Made by a program: the position numbers and the translations under genes. Under the pieces are notes generated by a model. That model searched no databases. It saw only the letters and a program-made list of their open reading frames with translations, and had not been told where the DNA came from. Below are positions 57,193 through 64,000 of a DNA stretch of 64,000 nt, piece by piece (within the stretch, counting starts at the first letter, position 1; each line of letters starts with the position of its first letter). This DNA is from Ewingella americana (GTDB lineage Bacteria > Pseudomonadota > Gammaproteobacteria > Enterobacterales > Enterobacteriaceae), in the NCBI RefSeq assembly GCF_006438725.1, contig NZ_RCZD01000001.1, positions 558,001-622,000 on the forward strand, in the 5' to 3' direction.

Positions 57193-58044
57193 ATGAGCAG
57201 CTCGATAGAACTTCTCGAAGAACACCGGATGTTTGGCGGCTGGCAGCAGCGCTACCGCCATACGTCCGGCAGCCTCAATTGCAGCATGACGTTCAGCATT
57301 TACCTGCCGCCGCCGCGCGATGATAACCCGCCGCCGGTGCTTTACTGGCTGTCAGGGCTAACCTGCAATGACGAGAACTTTACGGTGAAAGCAGGCGCGC
57401 AGCGCATCGCCGCTGAACTCGGTCTGGTACTGGTCATGCCGGACACCAGCCCGCGTGGCGACAACGTCGCTAACGACGAAGGTTACGATCTGGGCCAGGG
57501 CGCCGGTTTTTACCTCAACGCCACTCGTTCGCCGTGGGCCGAACATTACCGCATGTACGACTATGTGATTGATGAACTGCCCACGCTGATTGCCGGGCAT
57601 TTCAGCGTCAGCGACAAGCAATCAATCTGCGGACACTCCATGGGTGGCCACGGCGCACTGATGCTGGCACTGCGCAATCCGCAGCGCTTTCGCTCGGTGT
57701 CCGCCTTTGCGCCCATCGTCAATCCGTGTCAGGTGCCGTGGGGCCGCAAAGCCTTCAGTGCCTACCTCGGTGAGGATGAAACCCAGTGGCTGCAATATGA
57801 CAGTTGCCATTTGCTGAGCGCCCTGCCGAAAGATCAAAAACCGTTCCCGATTTTAGTCGATCAGGGCGATGGCGATCAGTTCCTGGCCGATCAGTTACAG
57901 CCGTCGAAACTGGTGGAGATCGCCCGTCAGCGCGGCTGGCCGTTACAGCTGCGGGCGCAGCCGGGGTATGATCATAGCTATTTCACGATAGCGACGTTTA
58001 TTGAGGATCACCTGAGGTTTCATGCAAGGTGGTTGCACGGTTAA
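57193..58044 (+). CDS. frmB: S-formylglutathione hydrolase
   Basis: A 283-residue alpha/beta hydrolase that completes formaldehyde detoxification by splitting S-formylglutathione to formate and glutathione. The nucleophile serine is in [11 protein letters not shown] near residue 150, the acid is likely in [11 protein letters not shown] and the histidine in GYDHSYF. It could equally be the paralogue yeiG, which in E. coli sits by folE; adjacency to frmA favours frmB. Its stop codon is the first part of a 31-base direct repeat that opens the palindromic region downstream. Confidence 0.95.
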   Translation: MSSSIELLEEHRMFGGWQQRYRHTSGSLNCSMTFSIYLPPPRDDNPPPVLYWLSGLTCNDENFTVKAGAQRIAAELGLVLVMPDTSPRGDNVANDEGYDLGQGAGFYLNATRSPWAEHYRMYDYVIDELPTLIAGHFSVSDKQSICGHSMGGHGALMLALRNPQRFRSVSAFAPIVNPCQVPWGRKAFSAYLGEDETQWLQYDSCHLLSALPKDQKPFPILVDQGDGDQFLADQLQPSKLVEIARQRGWPLQLRAQPGYDHSYFTIATFIEDHLRFHARWLHG

Positions 58045-58153
58045 GGTCAAGGTCGTGGGCTCGCCGCCCACACCGCTAAACCTTGGGCTGCTGCCCTAAC
58101 CTGCTTTTAAATCTTTAAATTCAAGGTCAAGGTCGTGGGCTCGCCGCCCACAC
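58043..58153. repeat. 31-base direct repeat pair with hairpin core
   Basis: Identical 31-base copies at 58043-58073 and 58123-58153 begin AAGGTCAAGGTCGTGGGC and end CCGCCCACAC. Each contains a GTGGGC / GCCCAC hairpin. A third, partly diverged, inverted copy lies at 58619-58642. The first copy overlaps the last two bases of frmB. Confidence 0.95.
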
Positions 58154-58704
58154 GGGCCCAAAGGAGGTTTAAACGAACCTCCTTTGGAATCCTGCGTTTT
58201 TTAACTGCGCGCTATCGCTGAATCGGGATGGCCGTGTTCCAGGTATCTCAGTGATAGCCGCAAAATGTCGCCGCTTAGGCGGTGCCTTCGCTGCGGGTTA
58301 CAACCCGCGAAAAAACACTCGCGGTTTTTCACCTCTTGCTCAGCGCCATTTTTGAATGCGGCCCACGCATTTTTAAAAGATAAAAACGAGTCTGGTTTTG
58401 AATTTAGAAAAGCCTCAGCCGCGTTCAAAACGACGTCGAGGGAGAGGCGGAAAACCGCGTGGGGTTTACGCGGGTTGAAGCCCGAACTGAGAGTACCGCG
58501 CAGCGGCGGAGTTTGCGGCTATAACAGAAATTCCTGAAACACGGCCATTGTGACCAGCGCAGCTGCTGTTGTTTATAGCGCAGGGTTCCAAGGGAGTCGC
58601 GCGCGGCTCCCTTGGTCGGTGTGGGCCGACGCCCACGACCTTGAATTTGAATTTGAATTTGAATTTGAATTTAAAGTTGAATTTAAAGTTGAATTTAAAA
58701 GCGG
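58101..58704. repeat. large imperfect palindrome between frmB and gsiD
   Basis: The sequence left of about 58391 matches the reverse complement of the sequence to its right. Clear matched blocks are 58228-58243 with 58533-58548 (15 of 16), 58254-58264 with 58512-58522 (11 of 11), 58320-58336 with 58443-58459 (15 of 17), and the centre AAAAC-7-GTTTT at 58383-58399. Nested hairpins (AAAGGAGG/CCTCCTTT type) sit at equivalent places in both arms. Short open frames occur on both strands, but the two protein readings are mirror products of the repeat and have no ribosome sites, so I do not call genes. No transposase is adjacent. A non-autonomous mobile or palindromic repeat element is the best guess. 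Confidence 0.85.
58643..58696. repeat. GAATTT hexamer array and derived 12-mer repeat
   Basis: Five perfect GAATTT units (58643-58672) are followed by two copies of AAAGTTGAATTT (58673-58696). The array lies in the right arm of the palindrome and makes that arm longer than the left. Confidence 0.95.
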
Positions 58705-58716
58705 CATTTGGGCCGC
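58695..58716 (-). terminator. probable terminator of the gsi operon
   Basis: On the minus strand GCGGC / GCCGC closes a 6-base loop and is followed by TTTTAAATT, 10 bases after the gsiD stop. Confidence 0.6.
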
Positions 58717-58726
58717 CCCCCAAAAC

Positions 58727-59647
58727 TCACCCCTTTAGCTTGGGGTCAAGCGCATCTCTGAGCCCATCGCCTAACAGGTTAAACGCCAGTACTGTCAGGA
58801 ATATCGCCAAACTTGGGAAAATCGCCACGTGTGGCGCCATCACCATATCGGCGCGGGCTTCGTTGAGCATCGCACCCCATTCTGGCGTCGGGGGCTGTGC
58901 GCCCATGCCGAGAAATGAGAGGCTGGCGGCGGTAATGATTGACGTGCCGATGCGCATGGTGAAATAGACCACAATGGCCGAGAGCGTACCGGGCAGGATG
59001 TGGCGAAACAGGATGACAGCGTCCGATGCGCCGATGCTGCGCGCGGATTCAATATAGGTCTGATGTTTCAGCACCAGCGTATTGCCGCGCACTAAGCGAG
59101 CGAAAGCCGGGACGCTGAAAATCGCCACGGCGATGATCACGTTCGACATCCCGTTGCCCATCACAGCAACCACCGCGATCGCCAGCAAAATGCCGGGGAA
59201 AGCAAACAGTACGTCGCAAATGCGCATGGTGATGCGATCCCACCAGCCTTCGTAGTAACCGGCCATCAGCCCAAGTACTGTGCCAATCGCTCCGCCTAAT
59301 ACGACGGACAAGACACCTGCGGCTAATGAGATCCGCGCGCCCATCAGGATACGGCTGAAGATATCCCGCCCGAGAGAGTCGACGCCCAGCCAGTGCACCA
59401 GCGAGGGCCCCTGATTGAGTCGGTCATAGTCGAAATAGTTTTCGGCATCAAACGGCACCAGCCACGGAGCGAGCGCGGCTATGGCGATCATCAGCAGGAC
59501 AAAAACGCCCGCCGCCATCGCGATGTGCTGTTTACGAAAGCGTCGCCAGAAGGCTTTCCATGGCGTGCGCACCGTCTGTTTTTGTACCGACTCCGCGGTC
59601 ATTACCGGCATCGACGCCAGCACGGCATTTCGCCGCCAGTTTTTCAT
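58727..59647 (-). CDS. gsiD: glutathione ABC transporter permease GsiD
   Basis: A 306-residue inner-membrane permease of the DppC type for glutathione import. A cytoplasmic N-tail with [15 protein letters not shown] precedes six hydrophobic segments. Permease blocks include [13 protein letters not shown], the EAA loop region ([20 protein letters not shown]) and [16 protein letters not shown]. The ATG at 59647 ([14 protein letters not shown]) lines up best with the E. coli N-terminus. A GTG at 59659 overlapping the gsiC stop in GTGA is the alternative and would couple the two genes. Confidence 0.94.
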   Translation of the reverse strand: MKNWRRNAVLASMPVMTAESVQKQTVRTPWKAFWRRFRKQHIAMAAGVFVLLMIAIAALAPWLVPFDAENYFDYDRLNQGPSLVHWLGVDSLGRDIFSRILMGARISLAAGVLSVVLGGAIGTVLGLMAGYYEGWWDRITMRICDVLFAFPGILLAIAVVAVMGNGMSNVIIAVAIFSVPAFARLVRGNTLVLKHQTYIESARSIGASDAVILFRHILPGTLSAIVVYFTMRIGTSIITAASLSFLGMGAQPPTPEWGAMLNEARADMVMAPHVAIFPSLAIFLTVLAFNLLGDGLRDALDPKLKG

Positions 59648-59655
59648 GCGCTTGC

Positions 59656-60576
59656 TCACTTGTATCGGATTGAAGGGTTGATGACCGCGTACAGCATGTC
59701 CACCAACAGGTTGATCAGGATGAATTCCAGCGAGAACAGCAGCACTTCGGCCTGGATCACCGGGTAGTCGCGCATCTCGACAGAATCAATCAGCAGCCGT
59801 CCGAGACCCGGCCAGTTGAAGACTTTCTCCACCACAATTGAGCCGCCGAGCAGGAAGCCAAATTGCAGCCCCATCATGGTCACCACCGGGATCATGGCAT
59901 TGCGCAGGCCATGTTTGACCACCACAAAAAACTCATGCACACCTTTAGCCCGCGCGGTGCGCATGTAATCTTCCTGCATGACTTCCACAAATGACGCACG
60001 GGTGAAGCGCGCCATAATGGCCGCTACCGCCGCGCCGAGGGTGATGGAAGGCAGAATATAGTGTTGCCAGCTATCAGCACCCACAGTGGGCAGCCAACCG
60101 AGTTCCACCGAGAAGACCTGCATCAGCAGCATGCCGAGGGCGAAAGCCGGGAAAGAGATACCTGAAACGGCCAGCGCCATACCCAGACGGTCCGGCCAGC
60201 GGTTGCGCCAAACGGCAGACACCACACCAATCACCAGACCAAAAATCACCGACCACACCATGCTGGTGAGGGTCAGCCACAGGGTCGGCAGAAAACGAGA
60301 ACCGATTTCATCCATCACCGGACGTTTCGACACCATCGAATGGCCGAAGTCGCCCTGCAATGCATGGGAGAAGAAGGTGAAAAATTGCTGGTAGAGCGGT
60401 TTGTCGAGACCGAGATCTTTACGCACCAATTCAACCACGCTTTGATCCGCATCCTGCCCGGCCAACAACCTTGCGGGGTCGCCCGGCAGCAGATGCACAA
60501 ACAGGAATACCAGTACCGCCACAATCAGCAGCGTCGGGATAAGGCCAAGTAATCGTTTTAGAAAGTAATTCAACAT
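59656..60576 (-). CDS. gsiC: glutathione ABC transporter permease GsiC
   Basis: A 306-residue DppB-type permease, the same length as in E. coli. The N-terminal helix ([34 protein letters not shown]) and EAA region ([30 protein letters not shown]) are typical of peptide-type importers. It is separated from gsiB by 149 bases that hold a hairpin, and runs straight into gsiD. Confidence 0.95.
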   Translation of the reverse strand: MLNYFLKRLLGLIPTLLIVAVLVFLFVHLLPGDPARLLAGQDADQSVVELVRKDLGLDKPLYQQFFTFFSHALQGDFGHSMVSKRPVMDEIGSRFLPTLWLTLTSMVWSVIFGLVIGVVSAVWRNRWPDRLGMALAVSGISFPAFALGMLLMQVFSVELGWLPTVGADSWQHYILPSITLGAAVAAIMARFTRASFVEVMQEDYMRTARAKGVHEFFVVVKHGLRNAMIPVVTMMGLQFGFLLGGSIVVEKVFNWPGLGRLLIDSVEMRDYPVIQAEVLLFSLEFILINLLVDMLYAVINPSIRYK

Positions 60577-60658
60577 GGCAAATCAGGTACGTTCATGAAT
60601 ATTCGCTTTTGTGAAACCGTTTAGGTTTAGCCCGAGATACACGGGGCGACCGCGGCGT

Positions 60659-60679
60659 GCTCCTCCCGGCGGGAAGAGC
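60659..60679 (-). other. gsiB-gsiC intergenic hairpin
   Basis: GCTC-x-TCCC pairs with GGGA-x-GAGC around a 3-base loop with one mismatch. Such hairpins after binding-protein genes commonly protect the upstream mRNA and raise the binding protein level relative to the permeases. Confidence 0.5.
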
Positions 60680-60725
60680 ATCACCGCGTTTCCCCTAAAA
60701 TGTAACGTTGTTAATTCAAACGATG

Positions 60726-62279
60726 TTACTTGATATCGGCATTATCAAAGTTGAACGATGTATCCGGCATCACATAGAAGCCGATCAGGCGTTTGTTATT
60801 GGCCGACACCAGACGTTCGGTCACCAGGAATGCCCAAGGTGCGTCGGCCCAGATTTTGCTCTGCGCATCGGCATACAGTTTGGCTTTCTCGGTTTTATCC
60901 GTGGTTTTCAGCGCGTCACTCAGGTCTTTATCCACCTGCGGGTTGCTGTAAAACGCGGTATTAAACTGCTTTGGTGGCGCTGACTGGGTGGCGAACAGCG
61001 GCGTTAACGCCCAGTCCGCTTCACCGGTAGAGGCTGACCAGCCGGTGTAGAACATACGCAGACCCGACTCTTTCTGCCCCACGTTTTCGACCTGAGCAGC
61101 GCGCTGTGCGGCGTCCATGGCGGTGACGGTGACTTTAATGCCCACCTGCGCCAACTGCTGCTGAGCAAACTGAATCACTTTCTGCGCGGTGCTGCTGTTA
61201 TGCGATGACCACAGCGTGGTGGTGAAACCGTTCGGGTAGCCCGCTTCTTTCAGCAGTTCTTTGGCTTTAGCCGGGTCATAAGGCCAGGGTTTGAATTTCG
61301 CGGCGTACTCGATGCCCTGCGGCAACGGACCTTCAGATGGCACAGCATAACCGGCAAAGGCCACTTTGATCAGCGCATCTTTGTTGATGGCGTAGTTAAT
61401 GGCCTGACGCACTTTCAGGTTATCAAACGGCTTTTGTGTCACGTTGAAGCTGATGTAACGGTGCAGGATGGAAGGGGCTGACACCAGATCCAGTTTGCTG
61501 TTTTTCTCCAGCAATGCGGCCTGCTCGTAAGGTACCGGGAAGGCGAAATCGGCTTCGCCGGTCTGCAGCATGGCGGCGCGGGTGTTGTTATCCGCCACCG
61601 GGCGGAAGGTAATGGTATCGAGTTTCGGCTCGCCTTTTTTCCAGTAACCGTCGAATTTCTTCACTTTCACAAAGTCGGTCTGGTTCCACTGGTCCAGCAC
61701 GTACGGGCCGGTACCCACCGGGTGGAAGCCAATGTCTTTACCATATTTGGTCAACGCGGCCGGGGAGATCATCACAGCCGACGGGTGCGCCAGATTGTTG
61801 ATAAAGGCGGAGAAGGGTGTTTTCAGGGTAATTTTCACCGTGTTGGCGTCAACCACGTCGGTCTTATCGATGTTTTTAAACAAGTTATAACGTTTAAGAT
61901 GACTATCAGGATTGCTGGCGCGGTCAAGGTTCACTTTGACCGCAGCGGCGTTGAAATCGGTGCCGTCGGAGAACTTCACACCCGGATGCAATTTGATGGT
62001 GTAAACCAGGCCATCTTTGCTGACGGTGTAACTTTCAGCCAGCACGTTAACCAGTTTGATGTTCTTGTCAAAGCCAAACAGCCCCTGATAGAACGACTTC
62101 GCCACCGCCTGCGACAACGTGTCATTGGCGTCATAGGGGTCGAGCGAGGTGAAGTTAGAACCTACAGCGATGGTGACATCTTTTGTCGCCCAGGCGGAAC
62201 CGGAAGCCAGCCCGCCGACGATAGCGACAGCGAGGATGGCTTTACGCAGCCCTGTCTTACCCTTCAAAGTCTGAGTCAT
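60726..62279 (-). CDS. gsiB: glutathione ABC transporter periplasmic binding protein GsiB
   Basis: A 517-residue family-5 solute-binding protein. The signal peptide (about 31 residues, ending SAWA) precedes [22 protein letters not shown]. Typical SBP_5 blocks are [27 protein letters not shown] and [15 protein letters not shown]. It belongs to the dipeptide/nickel receptor group, and glutathione specificity is inferred from close similarity to E. coli GsiB and from its place in gsiABCD. Confidence 0.94.
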   Translation of the reverse strand: MTQTLKGKTGLRKAILAVAIVGGLASGSAWATKDVTIAVGSNFTSLDPYDANDTLSQAVAKSFYQGLFGFDKNIKLVNVLAESYTVSKDGLVYTIKLHPGVKFSDGTDFNAAAVKVNLDRASNPDSHLKRYNLFKNIDKTDVVDANTVKITLKTPFSAFINNLAHPSAVMISPAALTKYGKDIGFHPVGTGPYVLDQWNQTDFVKVKKFDGYWKKGEPKLDTITFRPVADNNTRAAMLQTGEADFAFPVPYEQAALLEKNSKLDLVSAPSILHRYISFNVTQKPFDNLKVRQAINYAINKDALIKVAFAGYAVPSEGPLPQGIEYAAKFKPWPYDPAKAKELLKEAGYPNGFTTTLWSSHNSSTAQKVIQFAQQQLAQVGIKVTVTAMDAAQRAAQVENVGQKESGLRMFYTGWSASTGEADWALTPLFATQSAPPKQFNTAFYSNPQVDKDLSDALKTTDKTEKAKLYADAQSKIWADAPWAFLVTERLVSANNKRLIGFYVMPDTSFNFDNADIK

Positions 62280-62354
62280 GTTTGTTCCTTGTTTTTTTAT
62301 TGGTCTGTCAAAAATAAACTACCCGTTATACGTACTCAAAAAACGCGACTGAAA

Positions 62355-64000
62355 TTAATACAGCCCGCCGACGGCGTGTCTGGCCACAAAATGCCCCGCA
62401 CCAACCTGAACCAAAGGGAATACCACCGGTTCATCATGTAACGCGCGGATAGGGCTCGGGATGTCATCCACCAGCAAGGTGTGTTCTTTACGGCGATGCG
62501 CCGGGTCTGCCACGGGTACAGCGGCCATCAGTTTGCGCGTATAGGCGTGCTGAGGATGTTCAAATACTGCACGGCGCGGGCCGATCTCCACAATCTGCCC
62601 GAGGTACATCACCGCTACGCGATGGCTGATACGCTCCACCACCGCCATGTCGTGAGAGATAAACAGAAAAGCGATGCCGAATTCGCGCTGTAAATCCATC
62701 AGTAAATTGACGATTTGCGCCTGAATCGACACATCCAGCGCCGAGACGGATTCATCGGCGATCACCACTTTCGGGTTGAGCGCCAGCGCACGGGCGATGC
62801 AAATACGTTGCCGCTGCCCGCCGGAAAACTCGTGCGGATAACGCTGGGCGTGCTCCGGCAGTAAACCGACTTTCTCCAACAGCCAGGCCACCCGCGCTTC
62901 AGCGTCTTTGCCGCGCGCGACGTTGTGCACCAGCAGCGGCTCCATAATCGAGTAGCCCACCGTCAGACGCGGATCCAGCGACGCATAAGGGTCCTGAAAG
63001 ATAAATTGTATGTCACGGCGCAAATGTTGCAGCGCCGGGCCTTTAAGATCGGTGATGGTCTGGCCGTTAAAGGTAATACTGCCGCCCTGACTCTCCACCA
63101 GCCGCAGCAGGGAGCGCCCGGTGGTGGATTTCCCACAGCCAGACTCGCCCACCAGCGCCAGCGTTTCGCCGGGGTAGAGATCAAAACTGACTTTCTCCAC
63201 CGCATGCACCTGACGGGTAACACGGTTGAGAATGCCGCTGCGCAGGTCGAAACGGGTCACCAGGTCGCGCACCTGCAATACCGGCTGCGCACCGGGCGTC
63301 AGCGTATTTTGGGTCAGATCGCTGGCGGAACCGGTCAGGGTTTCATCGTGATGTAACAAAGGGAACCGCGCAGGTAAGGCTTTGCCGGTCATCGAACCGA
63401 GTTTCGGCACGGCGGCCAGCAGCGCTTTGGTGTAGATATGCTGCGGCGCACTGAAAATGGTGCCGACCTCGCCCACTTCCACTTTATTGCCCTGATACAT
63501 CACCAATACGCGTTCGGCAATTTCAGCCACCACGCCCATATCATGGGTGATAAAAATCACCCCCATGTTCATCTCTTTTTGTAGCACACGGATCAGTTGC
63601 AGGATCTGCGCCTGAATGGTGACGTCCAGCGCCGTGGTGGGTTCGTCGGCAATCAATAAGGCCGGTTTGCACGACAGCGCCATGGCAATCATCACCCGCT
63701 GGCGCATGCCACCAGAGAGCTGATGCGGGAAGCTGTCGAGAATATTTCGCGCTTCGGGAATACGGACCAAATCGAGCATACGCAGGGCTTCGGCCCGTGC
63801 AGTGCGGTGGTCTTTTCCCTGATGCAACCGGATGGATTCAGCAATCTGCTCGCCGACCGGAAACACCGGGTTCAGCGAGGTCATCGGTTCCTGAAAGATC
63901 ATCGCCATATCGGCACCGCGCAGGGAGCGCATCGTAGACTGCGGTGCTGCGGTGATCTCCACCACGTCGCCATTGCGACGGCGAAACTGCACCTCGCCCT
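62355..64000 (-). CDS. gsiA: glutathione import ATP-binding protein GsiA (5' end beyond window)
   Basis: At least 548 codons of a tandem ATPase (E. coli GsiA 623 aa); the reading frame stays open to the window edge, so about the first 75 residues, including the first Walker A, are missing. Visible in the first module are the Q-loop [12 protein letters not shown], signature LSGGMRQR and [11 protein letters not shown]. In the second module they are [21 protein letters not shown] and [11 protein letters not shown]. The C-terminal tail ([16 protein letters not shown]) is slightly longer than in E. coli as I recall it. A GTG at 63992 is internal, not the start. It is the first gene of gsiABCD. Confidence 0.95.
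   Translation of the reverse strand, partial: GEVQFRRRNGDVVEITAAPQSTMRSLRGADMAMIFQEPMTSLNPVFPVGEQIAESIRLHQGKDHRTARAEALRMLDLVRIPEARNILDSFPHQLSGGMRQRVMIAMALSCKPALLIADEPTTALDVTIQAQILQLIRVLQKEMNMGVIFITHDMGVVAEIAERVLVMYQGNKVEVGEVGTIFSAPQHIYTKALLAAVPKLGSMTGKALPARFPLLHHDETLTGSASDLTQNTLTPGAQPVLQVRDLVTRFDLRSGILNRVTRQVHAVEKVSFDLYPGETLALVGESGCGKSTTGRSLLRLVESQGGSITFNGQTITDLKGPALQHLRRDIQFIFQDPYASLDPRLTVGYSIMEPLLVHNVARGKDAEARVAWLLEKVGLLPEHAQRYPHEFSGGQRQRICIARALALNPKVVIADESVSALDVSIQAQIVNLLMDLQREFGIAFLFISHDMAVVERISHRVAVMYLGQIVEIGPRRAVFEHPQHAYTRKLMAAVPVADPAHRRKEHTLLVDDIPSPIRALHDEPVVFPLVQVGAGHFVARHAVGGLY

Noticed and set aside
58265-58537. Plus-strand 90-codon gene in the palindrome
   Set aside because: No ribosome site, arginine/serine/proline-rich composition, and it mirrors a frame on the other strand because of the inverted repeat.
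58101-58704. ERIC, REP/BIME or integron attC element
   Set aside because: Length, arm sequence and central spacer do not match ERIC (about 127 bp), REP (about 35 bp) or attC core sites.
58466-58738. Reading frames with (Phe-Glu)n or (Phe-Lys)n repeats
   Set aside because: They are translations of the GAATTT hexamer array, not proteins.

Overview
The window is a chromosomal backbone segment of an enterobacterium (Enterobacterales). Almost every gene has a close, full-length Escherichia coli relative, and most sit in E. coli-like order. The combination of gene order, unusual joins and repeat content suggests the Yersiniaceae side of the order (Rahnella/Rouxiella/Ewingella/Serratia-like). That placement is an inference from reading, not from a phylogeny. 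No rRNA, tRNA, CRISPR array, prophage or insertion sequence was seen.

Layout. 1-6.8 kb: a minus-strand anaerobic S-oxide/N-oxide reductase operon with two catalytic subunits (ynfE-like, dmsA), then dmsB, dmsC and the start of a dmsD-like chaperone, behind a promoter with an FNR-type box. 6.9-14.5 kb: serS, rarA, lolA, ftsK and lrp, minus strand. 15.2-24.6 kb: trxB, cydDC, aat, infA (plus), clpA-clpS (minus) and cspD (plus). aat, clpA and clpS together supply the N-degron pathway. 24.9-38.1 kb: ybjX, ybjD (OLD-type nuclease), lysO, hcp-hcr with an NsrR-type operator, poxB, ltaE, ybjT, ybjS, amiD. 38.3-42.0 kb: ybjP and the arginine importer artPIQM, without artJ. At about 42 kb the order switches to what in E. 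coli is the 48-minute region: cdd, (maeA), sanA, mglBAC, galS, yeiB, folE. 53.7-58.0 kb: an MFS transporter divergent from a LysR-type regulator that overlaps the glutathione-dependent formaldehyde detoxification genes frmA-frmB. 58.7-64 kb: the glutathione importer gsiABCD on the minus strand, with gsiA cut by the window end.

Regulation is unusually readable. The mglB and galS promoters share one architecture (Gal operator, then CRP box, then -10). The cdd promoter keeps two CRP-type boxes 50 bp apart with CytR-like half-sites between them. hcp has an 11-1-11 NsrR palindrome.

The most unusual object is the roughly 680 bp gap between the convergent frmAB and gsi operons. It holds an imperfect palindrome of about 600 bp centred near 58391, tipped by copies of a GTGGGC/GCCCAC hairpin and containing a GAATTT hexamer array. 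It encodes no recognisable protein and is the best candidate for something undescribed. The rest of the window looks like ordinary enterobacterial core genome.
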